Of a stretch of 64,000 bases of DNA, positions 52,450 to 64,000 are shown piece by piece. The position numbers and the translations under genes are program-made. The notes beneath the pieces were generated by a model that saw nothing but the letters and a program-made list of their open reading frames with translations, was not told the DNA's origin and ran no database searches. The stretch lies in assembly GCA_024305405.1 (NCBI GenBank), contig JAKNDB010000108.1:372001-436000 (forward strand). The letters are read 5' to 3'. The DNA comes from Dirofilaria immitis (lineage: Eukaryota; Nematoda; Chromadorea; Rhabditida; Onchocercidae). Position 1 is the first letter of the stretch, and every line of letters begins with the position of its first letter.

Positions 52450-55400
52450 ATGGCAGCATTGCAATCCTCTACTGGTCATCAGAAACCCTTGACCACCGCT
52501 AACGATATCCTTGGATTACCTAATTTTGCTATTGTACGAATCCCTGAAGGTGGCGATATCATCAAACTTTTCAGTTTACTGGTAATTTTTGCAGTTTTCT
52601 TTGCAAAAAATTTCCTAAAAATTTTTTTAATTTTGGATGTCTAAGAAAAAAAACAAAAAAAACGAATAAAAGAACGAAATATATTCCACCTTTACTTGCT
52701 TTTCTTGCATTTCAAATTCATTCCAATCTATCTTCAAGACAAGATTTTCTAGAATTTGCTATTATATTAAGCTTGGGCTTCTTCCAAAAAGATTCCATTA
52801 TTTCTTTGTGGAAGTTTCGATATGATCGAATGCTTCCATATCTCGTTTTTCATTTGAATTTGTGACTTCTTCATTAAGCGCAAAGATTTTTTTCTGAAGA
52901 TTTCAAGTTTATTTCGTCATTCGGAATATCCTTCTTTCCATTTTGTTTTTGATGCTCTTTGCTTCAGAGTATCTTCTCTTTATCTCTTCGTTCTTCCTTT
53001 CCTTACATTATCCTTTTCATTCGATTCAGAAACTGTTCATTGCAGAACGAAGTTGAAATTCGATATTTCAAATTTTTAGAGATTTAGTCAACATCAAATG
53101 ACCTTTGACACGTTCCTTATTTAAAGTTGCACTTGTAAGAGTAGTTTCATGATTTTTACAAATGTTAACGAATGTGGATGGATGCAAATCGTCCATCATT
53201 TTATGGGAAATGTGCTTTGTCAATTTTAAAATTGTTAAGCTCGCTCGTATATATATGTAATTATCTTTCGGGGAAAAAAATTAGGATATTAAATGGAAGG
53301 ACGGGCAAAAAAGGTAATTAACTGCTATCTACTAATTGATCCATCTCATACTTTTGTATAACAGTTGTCGTAATATAAACTATGAAAGGTCTTTAAGTAA
53401 GTATTAAGTTTCAAAGTATTCAAGTAAACATGAAAGTAAAGCACAAGGCACAAATTTCACTTAAATTTCCAACAATTAAACCATACGGAAATAATGTTTC
53501 CTTGGTTTATCTAAGTCACCATTTTTTGTTATTTTGGGAGAAAAGAAAAAGTTTTGGTTGATTGTTTTGACTTCTATTATTTTCATTTTTTCTTTCTGAT
53601 TTTAAATTTGACAATATATTTTGGAAATACAGTAAAGTAATAATCGTTTTAATGCGATTACTGCTTATACAAAACCATATTAAAATTAAATTATAATAAA
53701 TTTGAATTTAAAAGAGTTAAATTTCATTGAATTCAATTTTTTTAACATTAAATAAATTTAATGATTATTTTATAAAATAATTGCTTTTCCAGTTAAATAA
53801 TGGTTTCCCAGAAGTATCATTTGTAAATGAAATTCGTGAAAATGCATTTCTTCCTGTGCTCAATACAACAACAACAGCTCCTGTTCCCGATCTTACGCAT
53901 TTTCCGAATACTGTAGCCGTGCAAGATTCAGTGATATCATCGGATGATAATAGCTCTCAATTGCTTATTGCCGATGATAATACCGCTCATCCATCTCCGG
54001 CACCATCTAGCTCTAATTCCATTCATGGTTTGGCTACTTCAACCGCCATACCATCACCTATACCATTCGTTGCTCGACCACGTGGATCCCGAACAATTGC
54101 GAATGATGATCCATCATTATATGCTGTTTGCCAACTGTGTCAAAATAAAATAATGTCGAGTCGTCTATCAAATTTGACCAATCACGTCCGTCGACATGCA
54201 TCGCTAAAGCAATTTCAATGTGTTTATTGCATTTATACTCACAATGAAATGGCGAAAGTTAGTTTTCAGCCATTTTTTTTCTCCAAAGTTACATTTGACT
54301 GAAACATAGTTAACACCTTCGATTAGAAATTGAAAATTAAAAATCATTTCATGTATTTAATATCTTCGAAACAGCAAACATGTTATTAATAAATAAATAA
54401 ATACATATGACGTTATGGTAAAAAAAAAGATATGAAATGTAACGATAATTTATAGGTACGCTTGCATATGCAGCATAATCATAAAGATCATGTTAGTCAG
54501 CCGCTTGATGCACTCACGCCGGAAATGCAAAATCAGTGGGATTTATTAATGGATCAGTGTTTTCCGGGTTATTCTAAGGTATTCCTTTCGTGTTATAGGA
54601 AATGGATTTTCATGTTTTGTTTTGTTCTTTTTTGTTTTTGTTTTGTTTTGTTTTTTTTTGGGAAAATCTGGCAAATTCTCACCTTTAATTTACAATAACT
54701 ATTCCATTTTGTTTCCAGTTTTCAACATTCAAAAGCGGAGAAAATGATCGTTCAGCTGATTTAATGTTAACGGGTTTGAATGATTTATCATATGCTTGTA
54801 TTGAATGCGGTGAACGGGTTAATGCTGAAGCGCTTATCGAACATCTTGATAAAGTGCACAGGACAGAATGCATACCTTACTGCTGCGAGGAATGTGGCTA
54901 CCAGAATGCTGATCAGGTAAGAAAAAAGAAATATTGTGTAGTTTTTGAATAGTATTTGTTATTCTTTTCCTCATAAGCTTACAAAATTCTTTATCAAGTA
55001 AGTCTATGCGAACTTTTTGATCCTAAGTATTCGGACACGTTATTTTTAATTTAATCATTATATTTACTTTCAAGTGGAAAGTGCGTCTCCATATTACGTT
55101 GAAACATTCGGAGATTGCAGCCGATGTAAACGTTGAAGTATTGGAGCCCGGTAGCAACCTCGTCATGTTTCTTCATAAATATTTCCCAGATACGCCAGGT
55201 ATATACGGATTATATACGCATAAGATACGTCCGATTAGAAATTCTCCTGTATAAAAATCAAATTTCACTTGACCGCTACTTTGATTAGCATTTTAAGCGA
55301 TGATTAGAGAATAGATTCGAGACCAGTTAATTGTAGCTGATGAGGAGGAAAGCAAAATGTTAACGCAATTTCAAAGCTTGGCACCAAAGGAAGATCGAAG

Positions 55401-56551
55401 CAGTATGTCGCCCCTGAATTTTAACGGATACGTGACTTCCATGCTAAATGAAGCTAATAGTGATGCCGGAAATCACGTTCGATGTGAGGTATAGATTTTG
55501 CACTAGACTTAATTTCATTACAGTTAAGGAGAGTTGAAGCCTTCATGGGGAACTTTTTTGTTCTTTTCTATAAGAGAAAACTGCGCGGTCTCAACAAAAT
55601 TGTCCAGATAATTTTTTTCCTTCAAAAATAATTGAAAAAAGAATTCAAGCTTTCATGGAAACTAAGTTCTTTTCATTTTAGATGTTAAATTTATTGCAGC
55701 TTTGTCAAAAAATGATGCCAAATTATCGGTCACTTTCTTCATTGATGAATCACGCTAAGCGACATTATCATTTAAAACAGTATCAGTGCTCGGAATGCTC
55801 ATATACCAGCAGTGAAGCAGCCCATGTTCGTACCCACATGGCACTTAAACATCCTAATGTCGGGGCAAAACCTATCGATAATAAGTGAGTTAAAGATCTC
55901 ATGTGAAAATATTTAACTCGAACAAACAGCTACGCGAACTTGTTAAAAAAATGCATTTTTCTTTAACTTATTACCGATATCGGTAACTGAATAAGTGACA
56001 ATATTTAATTGAATAGATGGGATACAAATCCCTAATATTGTGAATGTTTTTTATATTTGAGGTTTCTGTTACGTGTCTCTTCAGTTGTCTATCCCAGAGT
56101 GATGTAGAATTCATTTCAGTTGTGAAATGTTACAAAATGCTTGGATCGATGTGATGCGTAAATGTTTCCCTGATTAATTTCAAAATTGACCAATTTCGAT
56201 TTAAACACTCTAGGAACGAAGATAGTAATAAGGAAGAAAATCCAGATGATGAAGAAATCTTTACGCACAACAAGAGAAGTTCTTTTAGGTAAGATTATTT
56301 AAGTAAATAAATAGTAGTTGTCGGAACAAAATTTGGGTAAGCATCAAGAGATCATATATAAATGTGGAAGTTTGTTGTAAAATATCACTGTTTCTGAAAT
56401 CCAACCTTTTTTCAGAACCATACTGCAATATCTCCGCATCGCAAACTACAAAAACTTCAAAACGGGAAAGTTAGTGGTGCCACTGAATCATAAGCGTGCT
56501 CCTGACTTACTGGCAATAGTTGTTGGATTTCGGGTGATAAGGTTTCAATAA
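52450..56551 (+). CDS. Six-finger C2H2 zinc-finger protein with repeated finger-pair modules
   Basis: Exons: 52450-52581, 53793-54257, 54456-54578, 54719-54916, 55075-55198, 55337-55488 and 55700-55884, then either 56120-56177 (TAA; 478 residues) or 56214-56288 plus 56416-56551 (TAA; 529 residues). Six C2H2 fingers form three pairs: CQLC/CVYC, CIEC/CEEC and CELC/CSEC. Each pair is followed by a short segment ending in an FP motif (DLLMDQCFPGYS, LVMFLHKYFPDTP, WIDVMRKCFPD). The second fingers share the pattern RLHMQHNH, RLHITLKH and RTHMALKH. The N-terminal 130 residues are Ser/Pro/Thr-rich. A nuclear DNA- or RNA-binding role follows from the fingers; I do not recognise the orthologue. The exon 7 start at 55700 is chosen because it completes CELC; starting at the ATG 19 bp earlier would lose the first cysteine. 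The reading frame of the last exon in the long form is uncertain. Confidence 0.8.
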
Positions 56552-57265
56552 TATGAATTCCTAAATTCTTCTGTATATTATTTCGTCTAAAAATATGTGT
56601 CTGTTTTGTTCTGGGGATAAAGTATTTACTTACATTTAATTGGATTACAAAACAAAACCTTTGGTGAACTTTATATCTTACAGAGTGAGCGGTGAATGTA
56701 CATTTTACAATATGAAAATCCACTTAGAAATTGTTTTTTCATCATTCTTAAATATGCTGATAGCAAAATATTCTACACTAATAAAATCTTGGCACATCAT
56801 ATCAGAATATTAATTCTTGGGTCAAGACAACAATTATGATATCCCCAATTTAGTGAGACAAGAACCGCTGCTTGTATGGTACTAAATCAAGGCGGAAATT
56901 CTCGAACTTTGTCCCCACGCTTTTCAATTTTGATTTTTCTGCTCTTACTTAGTATCTAAAATTTTGGAATCCCAAACTTGCTGTGTCAAGTCATCTCGTA
57001 TCAATGTACAGACAGCGTTTCCTAAATTGCAATTGACTGCTTCCGAAAATACAATCTAAACATGACCATACCTAGTTTTCTCCTGCAATGAGTAATAAAT
57101 CTCTGCGTCATGCCATCAAACGATGAAGATTTGTGTAGATTCTTTGTTTTACATTTAAAAAATGGACATTTAAAAACAGGAAAATATAGTAGGCATTGAA
57201 AAGAAAAAAAAACCCCTAAACTTTATATAGTACCAATAGTAATCGAGAAACGATTCACCTCAATA
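56552..57265. other. Convergent intergenic region between zinc-finger gene and NDUFB10
   Basis: About 700 bp with the 3' ends of two converging genes. No gene recognised. If the last zinc-finger exon uses the other frame it would end at 56493 instead. Confidence 0.5.
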
Positions 57266-58968
57266 TTACCATGGACCAAACATTGTTGCTCTGCTTTGCT
57301 TCTTCTTTTCTTCTTTTAGGAATTCCGGATCATCTTTAACTCTCTTGTAGAACTGCCAGTCAAACGATAACGGTTTGTCACCCTCAATGCTTGGTTTGCT
57401 GTGATGAACAACATTCGGCATCTCCATTTTGCTTTTATCGGTGTGCCACAAACCTCTTTTCCAGAAGGAATAATCAAATTCGCCGTTTGCAACTTTTCTT
57501 TTGTGTTCCTACAACTTGCATCAAAACTCATAAACGATAGTGATTTTTAAAACCGCCACTGACAATAATGGTATATAATACTTCATATTCGGCAACTGCC
57601 TATGAATGTTTTTGAAGCTTCTGCTTCTTTCCCTTCTTTCCGTTTTTTTATTTAGCCAAACTGCATATCTCAAACTATTAAGTGCATACAGTACTGCTTC
57701 TATGCATGCGATAAGTATATACACAGAGTAATAAAAAAGTTACGAATGCCAAATGCTAATACTTACTTCATAAGCTTCTGCACGTGCTTTCATAATTTCC
57801 GGATGTCGTCTCTCCCAAATCATTCGATGCTTCTGCTTCATGTATGCATCTCGAACATCACCCTCTTGTCCGATTTCACCATACTTTATGAAGAAATTCA
57901 ATTCGTTTTCCTCCACATCATCTATCAACTAAAAATTACTCCATCTATCACTTAATCGTTTAGGAAAATAAAGCTATTATTCATTACTAAGCGAATTCTA
58001 AAGTAGATTGAATAAATTCAGTTGATGTTCGTCTTCATCAGAGGTCAAAATTAAATGCACTTATCTTCAAAAAAATTACCTTTGCACATGGAACAAAATT
58101 CGGAGAATTGTAATCCATACATCGGGAAAGTCGCAGGCGCAGAATATCAAGAATATTCTGATCGACCAACCTTTACTATAATTTTTTGAAAGCACAAAAA
58201 CAACATAAAATATATATATTATTCATCATCAAATCTTTGTTAATACTGTAGATTGAATTTTGTGAAAACTAATCATGGAAAACCAACTTGTCAAGTCGGA
58301 ATTGTGTATTAGCCTCATAAAAGCATGATAAATCATCCACAGCACATTCATCAATCTCCGGAACCCGATTCAACTTACGGTGATAGTATGGCGAACGATA
58401 TTTGTCATTTAACGGTTCTATGATCTTCTCTACAACAATGCATACAATTAGAAGACTATTAACTAAAAATGATAAGCTGGTTATGAAGAAATCTAAATTT
58501 GCCAGTGTTAGACTGCATACACAATAGTAATTATTTTTTTTTTCTTTTTAAATAAATGTCAAAAATACCTCTGAACCATGTAACCGGTGTATCTACCGCT
58601 TTATGGGCATAATACAGAAGACGGATATAATAGCTTCCCTCACTTTCGAGTTTTCGTAACTGGAATTGAATATCGGTATAGTGTAATCTAGAATCTATAT
58701 TCCATAAGCAATAACAAAACTATAAATTATTGATATTTTCAATCTCAAGAAAAGTGCAATCCCTAAAGTTTCAACCTAGAATTTGTACCCGTATTTAAAT
58801 CTCTCTGCTCCTGTATTTCACATGATATTATCCTAATTCTCGAAATGAAGCAAAATCAAGATGAAATGAAATAACCTGCCAATATGCATCCCAAGCTTTC
58901 CTGTCTTCCAATCGACGATAAATGCGTGGTGATAATTTATCGTTCTCTTTCATTACCGTCTCACTCAT
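57266..58968 (-). CDS. NDUFB10: NADH:ubiquinone oxidoreductase (complex I) subunit NDUFB10/PDSW
   Basis: Exons (minus): 58968-58876, 58659-58569, 58429-58288, 58170-58080, 57928-57767 and 57508-57266 (TAA), 273 residues with all phases consistent and no frame break. NDUFB10 is an accessory subunit of the membrane arm of mitochondrial complex I, facing the intermembrane space. Family marks: RVPEIDECAVDDLSCFYEAN, KLVDQNILDILRLRLSRC, PNFVPCAK, with the Cys pairs in the expected places, and the basic KQKHRMIWERR region. The start ATG opens with MSETVMKENDK. The protein is about 100 residues longer than human NDUFB10 (172 residues); the extra length is mostly the last exon, a hydrophilic Lys/Trp-rich tail ending MFGPW. 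No presequence is evident, as usual for this subunit. Confidence 0.85.
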
Positions 58969-60400
58969 AATAATAGTGTGAGTTTCCTGCTATGACGCTG
59001 ACATAATATCAATGATAAGAGATTCTTCTAATCCGATAATGCGTGAAAATATATGAAAGAAGAAGCTGCTAAATTTCTAGTACTAGTTAAATATAATTAT
59101 TTCTCCCATCTACAACTAAAATCTTAAAGTCGACAAAACAGTCCAACATTCATCCTATCTAACCTCCACGTACCCTTGTTATTACATTCCTATCATCCAA
59201 TCAACATCAGGTTCAAACACCTAAGAACCCTTCTCACCAGTTGTTTAAACTTAGCAAACTATATCATTATGATTGGACTCGATATGAAAATGAAGATCTT
59301 CTCGTTAAAAGATACATGATATTCATTGGATGTATCGGATTCAATAATTTCATCCTCATAGATTAATCCAGTTATTGATTCGTTCAGGTAAAATGTTTAA
59401 AAGTTCACCAAAATTTTTTATTACAAGAAGGATTTTGATTTTCTTTGGCAACTGATTTTTCAATATTAACTGGCTATTTAAGCAAAATTCAAAATGTTCC
59501 AAATGATATAGTTTTGGCACTGACAATTTTAAAAATATGTGATGAATACATATCCATATTTGAGTTATTTCTGGATAAAATTGTTAAATCAATTAGAGAT
59601 AATTTTATCATTTTTAATTCAAAAAAAAAACATTGGTTGACTCCTTTGTTCTACTGCATAATTTATTAGCCGGCATATCTGATAATCCGATAAATGGATT
59701 CATTATCATGAGTGAATTTGGTTTTTTTTTATCATTTTATTGATGCAAAATAAAAAAACGCCTATAAATTTCTCTAAGCATAGATGCGATTCTCAAATTT
59801 ATGAGTTTATGGAATTGGCTCTTTTCTATAAAATTAGATAAATTTTCAAATAGATGATATAAGTACTAATTTTTGCATTTCATCGAAATTTAAATGAAAT
59901 AACAGGATATTAGGAATGAAGTCATTTTGAAAATTTTAAACTTTGCCGTATTTTAAAAGTTTTTTTTCTTTTCAAGCCTCTTCGAACATTATATGATCGG
60001 ATATGAAAAATTGTGTAAGATTCTAAAATTTCAAAATTGACTGAATCAGAAGCGATATTATGTTGAAATTTACTGAATTCTGAAGTTGTATTATGGATTT
60101 ATACCTTCTTTTCTCATTTTATTTATTTATCTTATCTATTTTGATTCGTTTTTTATTTTTTGTCTTTTAACTCACCTGTATTGAGTAGTATGAATTAAAT
60201 AGGATAATTTAATGATAACCAATATCATTAAAATATCCACTCTGAATGATTGATACTGACCTATCATAAACTTGATTCATGAGATTCTCGTGTAACTTCT
60301 TTGCTTATGACATAATGCATAAAGTGTGGATCGATTGCCTATTAATAACTCATAAACATTTAATTTATTTGAAAAAACACCCACACATACACACACACAC

Positions 60401-60440
60401 ACATCAACAATATATTATATATATATATATTGTTGATGTA
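60401..60440. repeat. AT-rich perfect inverted repeat (hairpin)
   Basis: The arm ACATCAACAATATA at 60401 is mirrored by TATATTGTTGATGT ending at 60439, with a TA-rich centre. It directly follows a CA microsatellite (about 60379-60401). It could extrude as a cruciform or be the remnant of a small element. Confidence 0.85.
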
Positions 60441-61600
60441 TTATAATAAATACATTATTCTTTAATTTTCTAAATACATTGAGAAAATTTCGAAATATCG
60501 TTCAAAAAATCTCATGCAAATATAATAAAAATCTATGTGATGCTATAGCAACCTGAAATTCAACTTTTTTTTTTTAAAGTATTTATTTGTGCTATATCGT
60601 TTTGTTATAAAAATTCTTGCCTATTAAAAATCATCAAATAACGAATTTCATATAATAACGTAAACATATTCTTCGTATTTTTTCTCATCAAAAATTTCAA
60701 TAAATTTTAAGGAGAAAAAAAGTTCCTAAAAAAACAAAACTATAAAAAAAAAATCGATTCTTTGTTAAATTCTGCATCATAAGAGCCAGTCTTACTTTTT
60801 ATAATTTTTAACAAAAACATCATATATATCTCGATAACATTATTTACAGCCTTAACTTTCAAACACTCATTTAGCATTTTGTGAAAGTATTTAGTTCGAG
60901 AGTAAATATTAGAAGGCTTCAATGATTAAATTACACAATCCAGCTACATCACTTTTCTCTAACTGCTGATACTTCTTAAAAACTTTTCTCTTTTTTTTTT
61001 TTCATATTTTTGAAAGGTTTTAGATTTACAAGCATTTTAACTGCACTTTCAAAATATCCACAACTTTTATATTTTACTTTCATTTTCTCTATGTTATCCT
61101 TTTTTTTTTCTTTTTTTTTTCTTCTATAATCAATGAATGATAATGACGTTAGGTGAAGCATATATACTTTAGTAGCTTTGCTTTACTTCAAACTATTATT
61201 TTAACATTCAGAGCGGTAGCATAATAAGGCTTTTAAGGCTTTTTTTTTTCGTTTCAACAATTTGTTTTAGTTTTATTTGTAAGTTAACATTTAAAAATAT
61301 ATATCGTTGATTTTACAGTGCATTTAATTTATCCTTCAAATTTTCAAAAATTTCTTTTATTATTTTTTCGCATTTAAAAAAAAAAAAGAAAAAGAAAATG
61401 TTAAATTATTTATTGAATAAATCGTTTTATTTACCGTATATTTTATTATTTCCTTCCTTTCATCCATCCATTTTAAAATATCATTTTTCAAATATATCTC
61501 ACTTATCTTTCAGTTATCATAAAAACAAAAAAAAAAAAAATAAGTAAACATTTTACAAATCCATTACTATATGATGACTTTATTTTTATTGTAATAAAGA

Positions 61601-61823
61601 ACTACCGTATGCAAATGTTGACCAAATATTTTATAGTAATGTTTGAAGAAATGAATTACTGAATTGAAAACATTGAATTCCAACTAATATTATTTTACTC
61701 GTTTTTTCGTAGTAGAAAATTACCGTATGCATTACCGTATACAAATGTTCTACAAACATTTTGTAGTAATGCTTGAAGAGATGAATTACCAAAGAATTGA
61801 GTTTCAACTAATATTATTTTACT
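61601..61823. repeat. Diverged 130-bp tandem duplication
   Basis: Unit 1 (from ACTACCGTATGCAAATG at 61601) and unit 2 (from ATTACCGTATACAAATG at 61731) share TAGTAATG, TTGAAGA, ATGAATTAC and ACTAATATTATTTTACT in the same order at 120-130 bp spacing. Confidence 0.75.
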
Positions 61824-63128
61824 ATTTCTTTTTTTTTCGTTTTTATTTTAGGATTTTTTGAACCACAAAAAGAAAAAGTTAAAATATTGTAAAATTCATT
61901 TTCAGTGGCAATTTTTAATTTTAATCTCTCAATCTTTTCCTTATTTTTTTATATATATGCGAAAAAAAAGTTCGTTAAAATGAACTAAATAAAATCGTTG
62001 ATGCATCAGCTGGCGATGAACTTAGTGAATCAACAGCCGATATATCAATTAAGTTGCACATTGTTCAAACGTTTGCTATTTTGACATCATGAAGTTGAAA
62101 ACTTTTAAAAAAAAATGTTGCACTAAATAGATGAAATAATTTGAAAATTAAATTTTCAGTTCAGTTAAGAATTTTATTTTATCTTATTCCAAAAGATTTG
62201 ATGAAAGGGTAAAATTACAACGTTTAATGATCTCATATATTTTCAATAGTTTTTAATGATTATATAGTGATAAGCAAGGCGATTATGATGGTGATAATAT
62301 TGATAATAATAATGTTTTTCGTATTTGCTTACTTCAAAATAATGCAATTATTGTTGTATTTGGCTGCTTTATACAGAATTAATTTGTTTCTTGTTTATTA
62401 TTAAAGTTTTATTTACCTTAGGATTTTTATCATGAAAAATTAAAAAGAAAATATTCATCGTATACTCAAAATAATTGCAAAATTTCTTGCAGTTATTTTG
62501 TATCAGAGATACCTAAGTTTATTTTTCTATTACAGTTAAATTCTAGGAATGCTACTAAAGATAACAGTATGTCGAAGTTAAAGTTAACTGTTGAATGGAT
62601 GAACAGATAATATCTTATCAATTTATCTTTTTCTTTTCAATTTGGTTTTTGTTCTTGTTACTAAATTCGTAATATTATCAATGATGTTTTGTTCGAAAGA
62701 ACTGAATATCAAATATAAATTTTAAATCATTAAAATATTTCCTTTTGCTTTAATGAATCGATGTTTATACCAATCATGAATTTCTTCTCCCTGATGCAGT
62801 ATCACTTGTCTCTTTTTACATGTTTAGTTAGCCTCAAGGTTTCATTCAAAGTCTCTGCCAGCAGAAAACTTTTTAACATACGATAGATGTCGGAATCTAG
62901 ACTCCTATGCAATCTGAATTCTGCTGATATGAACAATTTAAAATGTCAAAACTAAAAAAAAGAAATCGTACGGGAATCTATAAATTTATGTCGAAACCAA
63001 TTGCATTTTTGCATAGATAAAGTTACTTACTGAATCATGTGATTAATTAGAATCATCAATAAGTCATATTTTGTTGAAAATTTCACTTTGATTACAAATA
63101 CCTAAACTATTGCTACTTTTTAAAGAAC

Positions 63129-64000
63129 ATGGAAGCGCAAATTGGGCAGGAATCTTCTGCTGCAGCTCCGATTCCGCCAACTGCTACCCTACCAACCACA
63201 CAACCAACAGCAGATCCACATGTCGGATTTATGAACCCATCTGAAGCACAAGCAGAAGTTGCTCCAACAATAGATGCAAATGACGATAAGTTAGGCCCTC
63301 TAAAGGAAATATTCGCTCGTAGAAAATATTCTACAAAAACTCGATCAGATTCCATAGTACCAACTGAAGGACATGAGGGTATTCTAATTGCGCCAAGGCT
63401 TTACAAAGGACAAACAGTTGCTGTTTATACAAGTGGTGGTGATGCTTCTGGTTAGTGATAAATTTATAAAATTATACATTTATTGATAGTATTCAATTAT
63501 CTTTAGCATTCTCACTGATAATTTATCCTCAAGAACTATCGAATAACATTTGAAAAATTGTTGAATATGAAAAAAAGAAAAAAACTTATGAAATTTGATC
63601 TATTAGAAATGAATGTTGCATAAATTATTAAATTTAATAATCAAAAAAAAAAAATACAGGTATGAATAGTGCAGTACGATCAGTTGTTCGAATGGGACTC
63701 TATCTTGGTTGTCGAGTATATTTCATTTATGAAGGTTATCAAGGTATGGTAGATGGTGGTGAATATATTAAGGAAGCTGATTGGGATTCTGTATCAGATA
63801 TCATTCAACGAGGCGGTTTGTTATACATTGATAAAATGTGTAATATATTTTATAATTCTGTTTCCTTTGAAAGTTATGCGTCATTCATTGTAATTGCATT
63901 TTTAATTATTTAAGGTACTATAATTGGTTCAGCTCGTTGTAAAGATTTTCGTGAGCATGAAGGTCGGCTTCGTGCTGCTGAGAATCTTATCAAGAAGCAA
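63129..64000 (+). CDS. pfk-1.1: ATP-dependent 6-phosphofructokinase, 5' part (continues beyond window)
   Basis: Exons: 63129-63450, 63661-63815 and 63915 to the window end, phases 1 and 1. PFK phosphorylates fructose 6-phosphate to fructose 1,6-bisphosphate, the main control step of glycolysis. The catalytic N-terminal half starts with [20 protein letters not shown] (ATP-binding GGD loop), then [20 protein letters not shown] and [20 protein letters not shown], close to animal PFKs. About 100 residues precede the GGD loop, far more than the roughly 20 in human PFKM. This extension is Ala/Pro/Thr-rich followed by a basic [13 protein letters not shown] stretch that could be a phosphorylated regulatory tail. 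The symbol follows the main C. elegans muscle/neuron PFK and assumes orthology; a second nematode paralogue exists, so the exact assignment is uncertain. Confidence 0.88.

Larger units (their letters stand above)
58969..63128. other. Intergenic region between divergent NDUFB10 and PFK genes, about 4.2 kb
   Basis: Very AT-rich DNA with many homopolymer runs, a CA microsatellite next to a palindrome (60380-60440), and a 130-bp tandem duplication (61601-61823). An open frame at 59445-59669 has no ATG start and no matching splice partner. Both promoters should lie at the two ends. No gene supported. Confidence 0.55.

Noticed and set aside
51693..52459. Several overlapping open frames of 60 to 120 codons on both strands
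   Set aside because: They fall in a GC-richer, repeat-containing island, contradict one another, and none has family resemblance or splice partners.
59445..59669. 74-codon open frame in the NDUFB10-PFK interval
   Set aside because: It has no ATG, no matching splice junction, and lies in intergenic DNA; it may be chance or an exon remnant.

Overview
The window is nuclear DNA of a nematode, most likely a filarial or related spirurid worm. It is very AT-rich. Genes are split by introns of about 50 bp to 10 kb with short U-rich acceptors (TTTCAG type), and the protein families are metazoan (CDK20/DYF-18 ciliary kinase, p24/TMED cargo receptors, a myocardin-related transcription factor, complex I subunit NDUFB10, animal-type phosphofructokinase, a peptide-type GPCR). 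No bacterial, viral or recognisable transposon gene was seen. The species cannot be fixed from the sequence alone.

Layout, left to right: the last three exons of an unidentified gene (269-2619, +); about 9.6 kb without a supportable gene, rich in simple repeats and TGATAA/TTATCA motifs; a seven-transmembrane receptor (12276-15147, +); a CDK20/CCRK kinase orthologous to DYF-18 (15776-18077, -); two tandem p24/TMED genes (19236-20503 and 21829-23426, both -) sharing the same exon structure; a 1.3-kb intergenic interval from which the second TMED gene and a very large MRTF gene (24723-47309, +, 21 exons) diverge; about 5 kb of intergenic DNA ending in a GC-richer stretch; a six-finger C2H2 protein with two possible C-termini (52450-56551, +); NDUFB10 (57266-58968, -); 4.2 kb of intergenic DNA; and the first exons of ATP-dependent 6-phosphofructokinase (63129 to the window end, +).

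The genes do not form one pathway and look like ordinary neighbours. MRTF couples actin monomer level to transcription, and here it has three RPEL repeats, a Q-rich segment, SAP, a leucine zipper and an acidic C-terminal activation region. DYF-18-type kinases set cilium length, p24 proteins sort cargo between ER and Golgi, NDUFB10 is in mitochondrial complex I and PFK is the glycolytic control step.

Two window-wide patterns matter. First, in five otherwise intact genes the reading frame is lost by exactly one missing base, usually in an A/T homopolymer; splice phases and family alignments both show that one base should be added, which points to homopolymer under-calling in the assembly rather than pseudogenes. 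Second, four introns start with GC instead of GT, an unusually high number for so few genes. No tRNA, rRNA, CRISPR array or integrated virus was recognised. All exon boundaries were placed by eye from splice signals, phase continuity and remembered family alignments.
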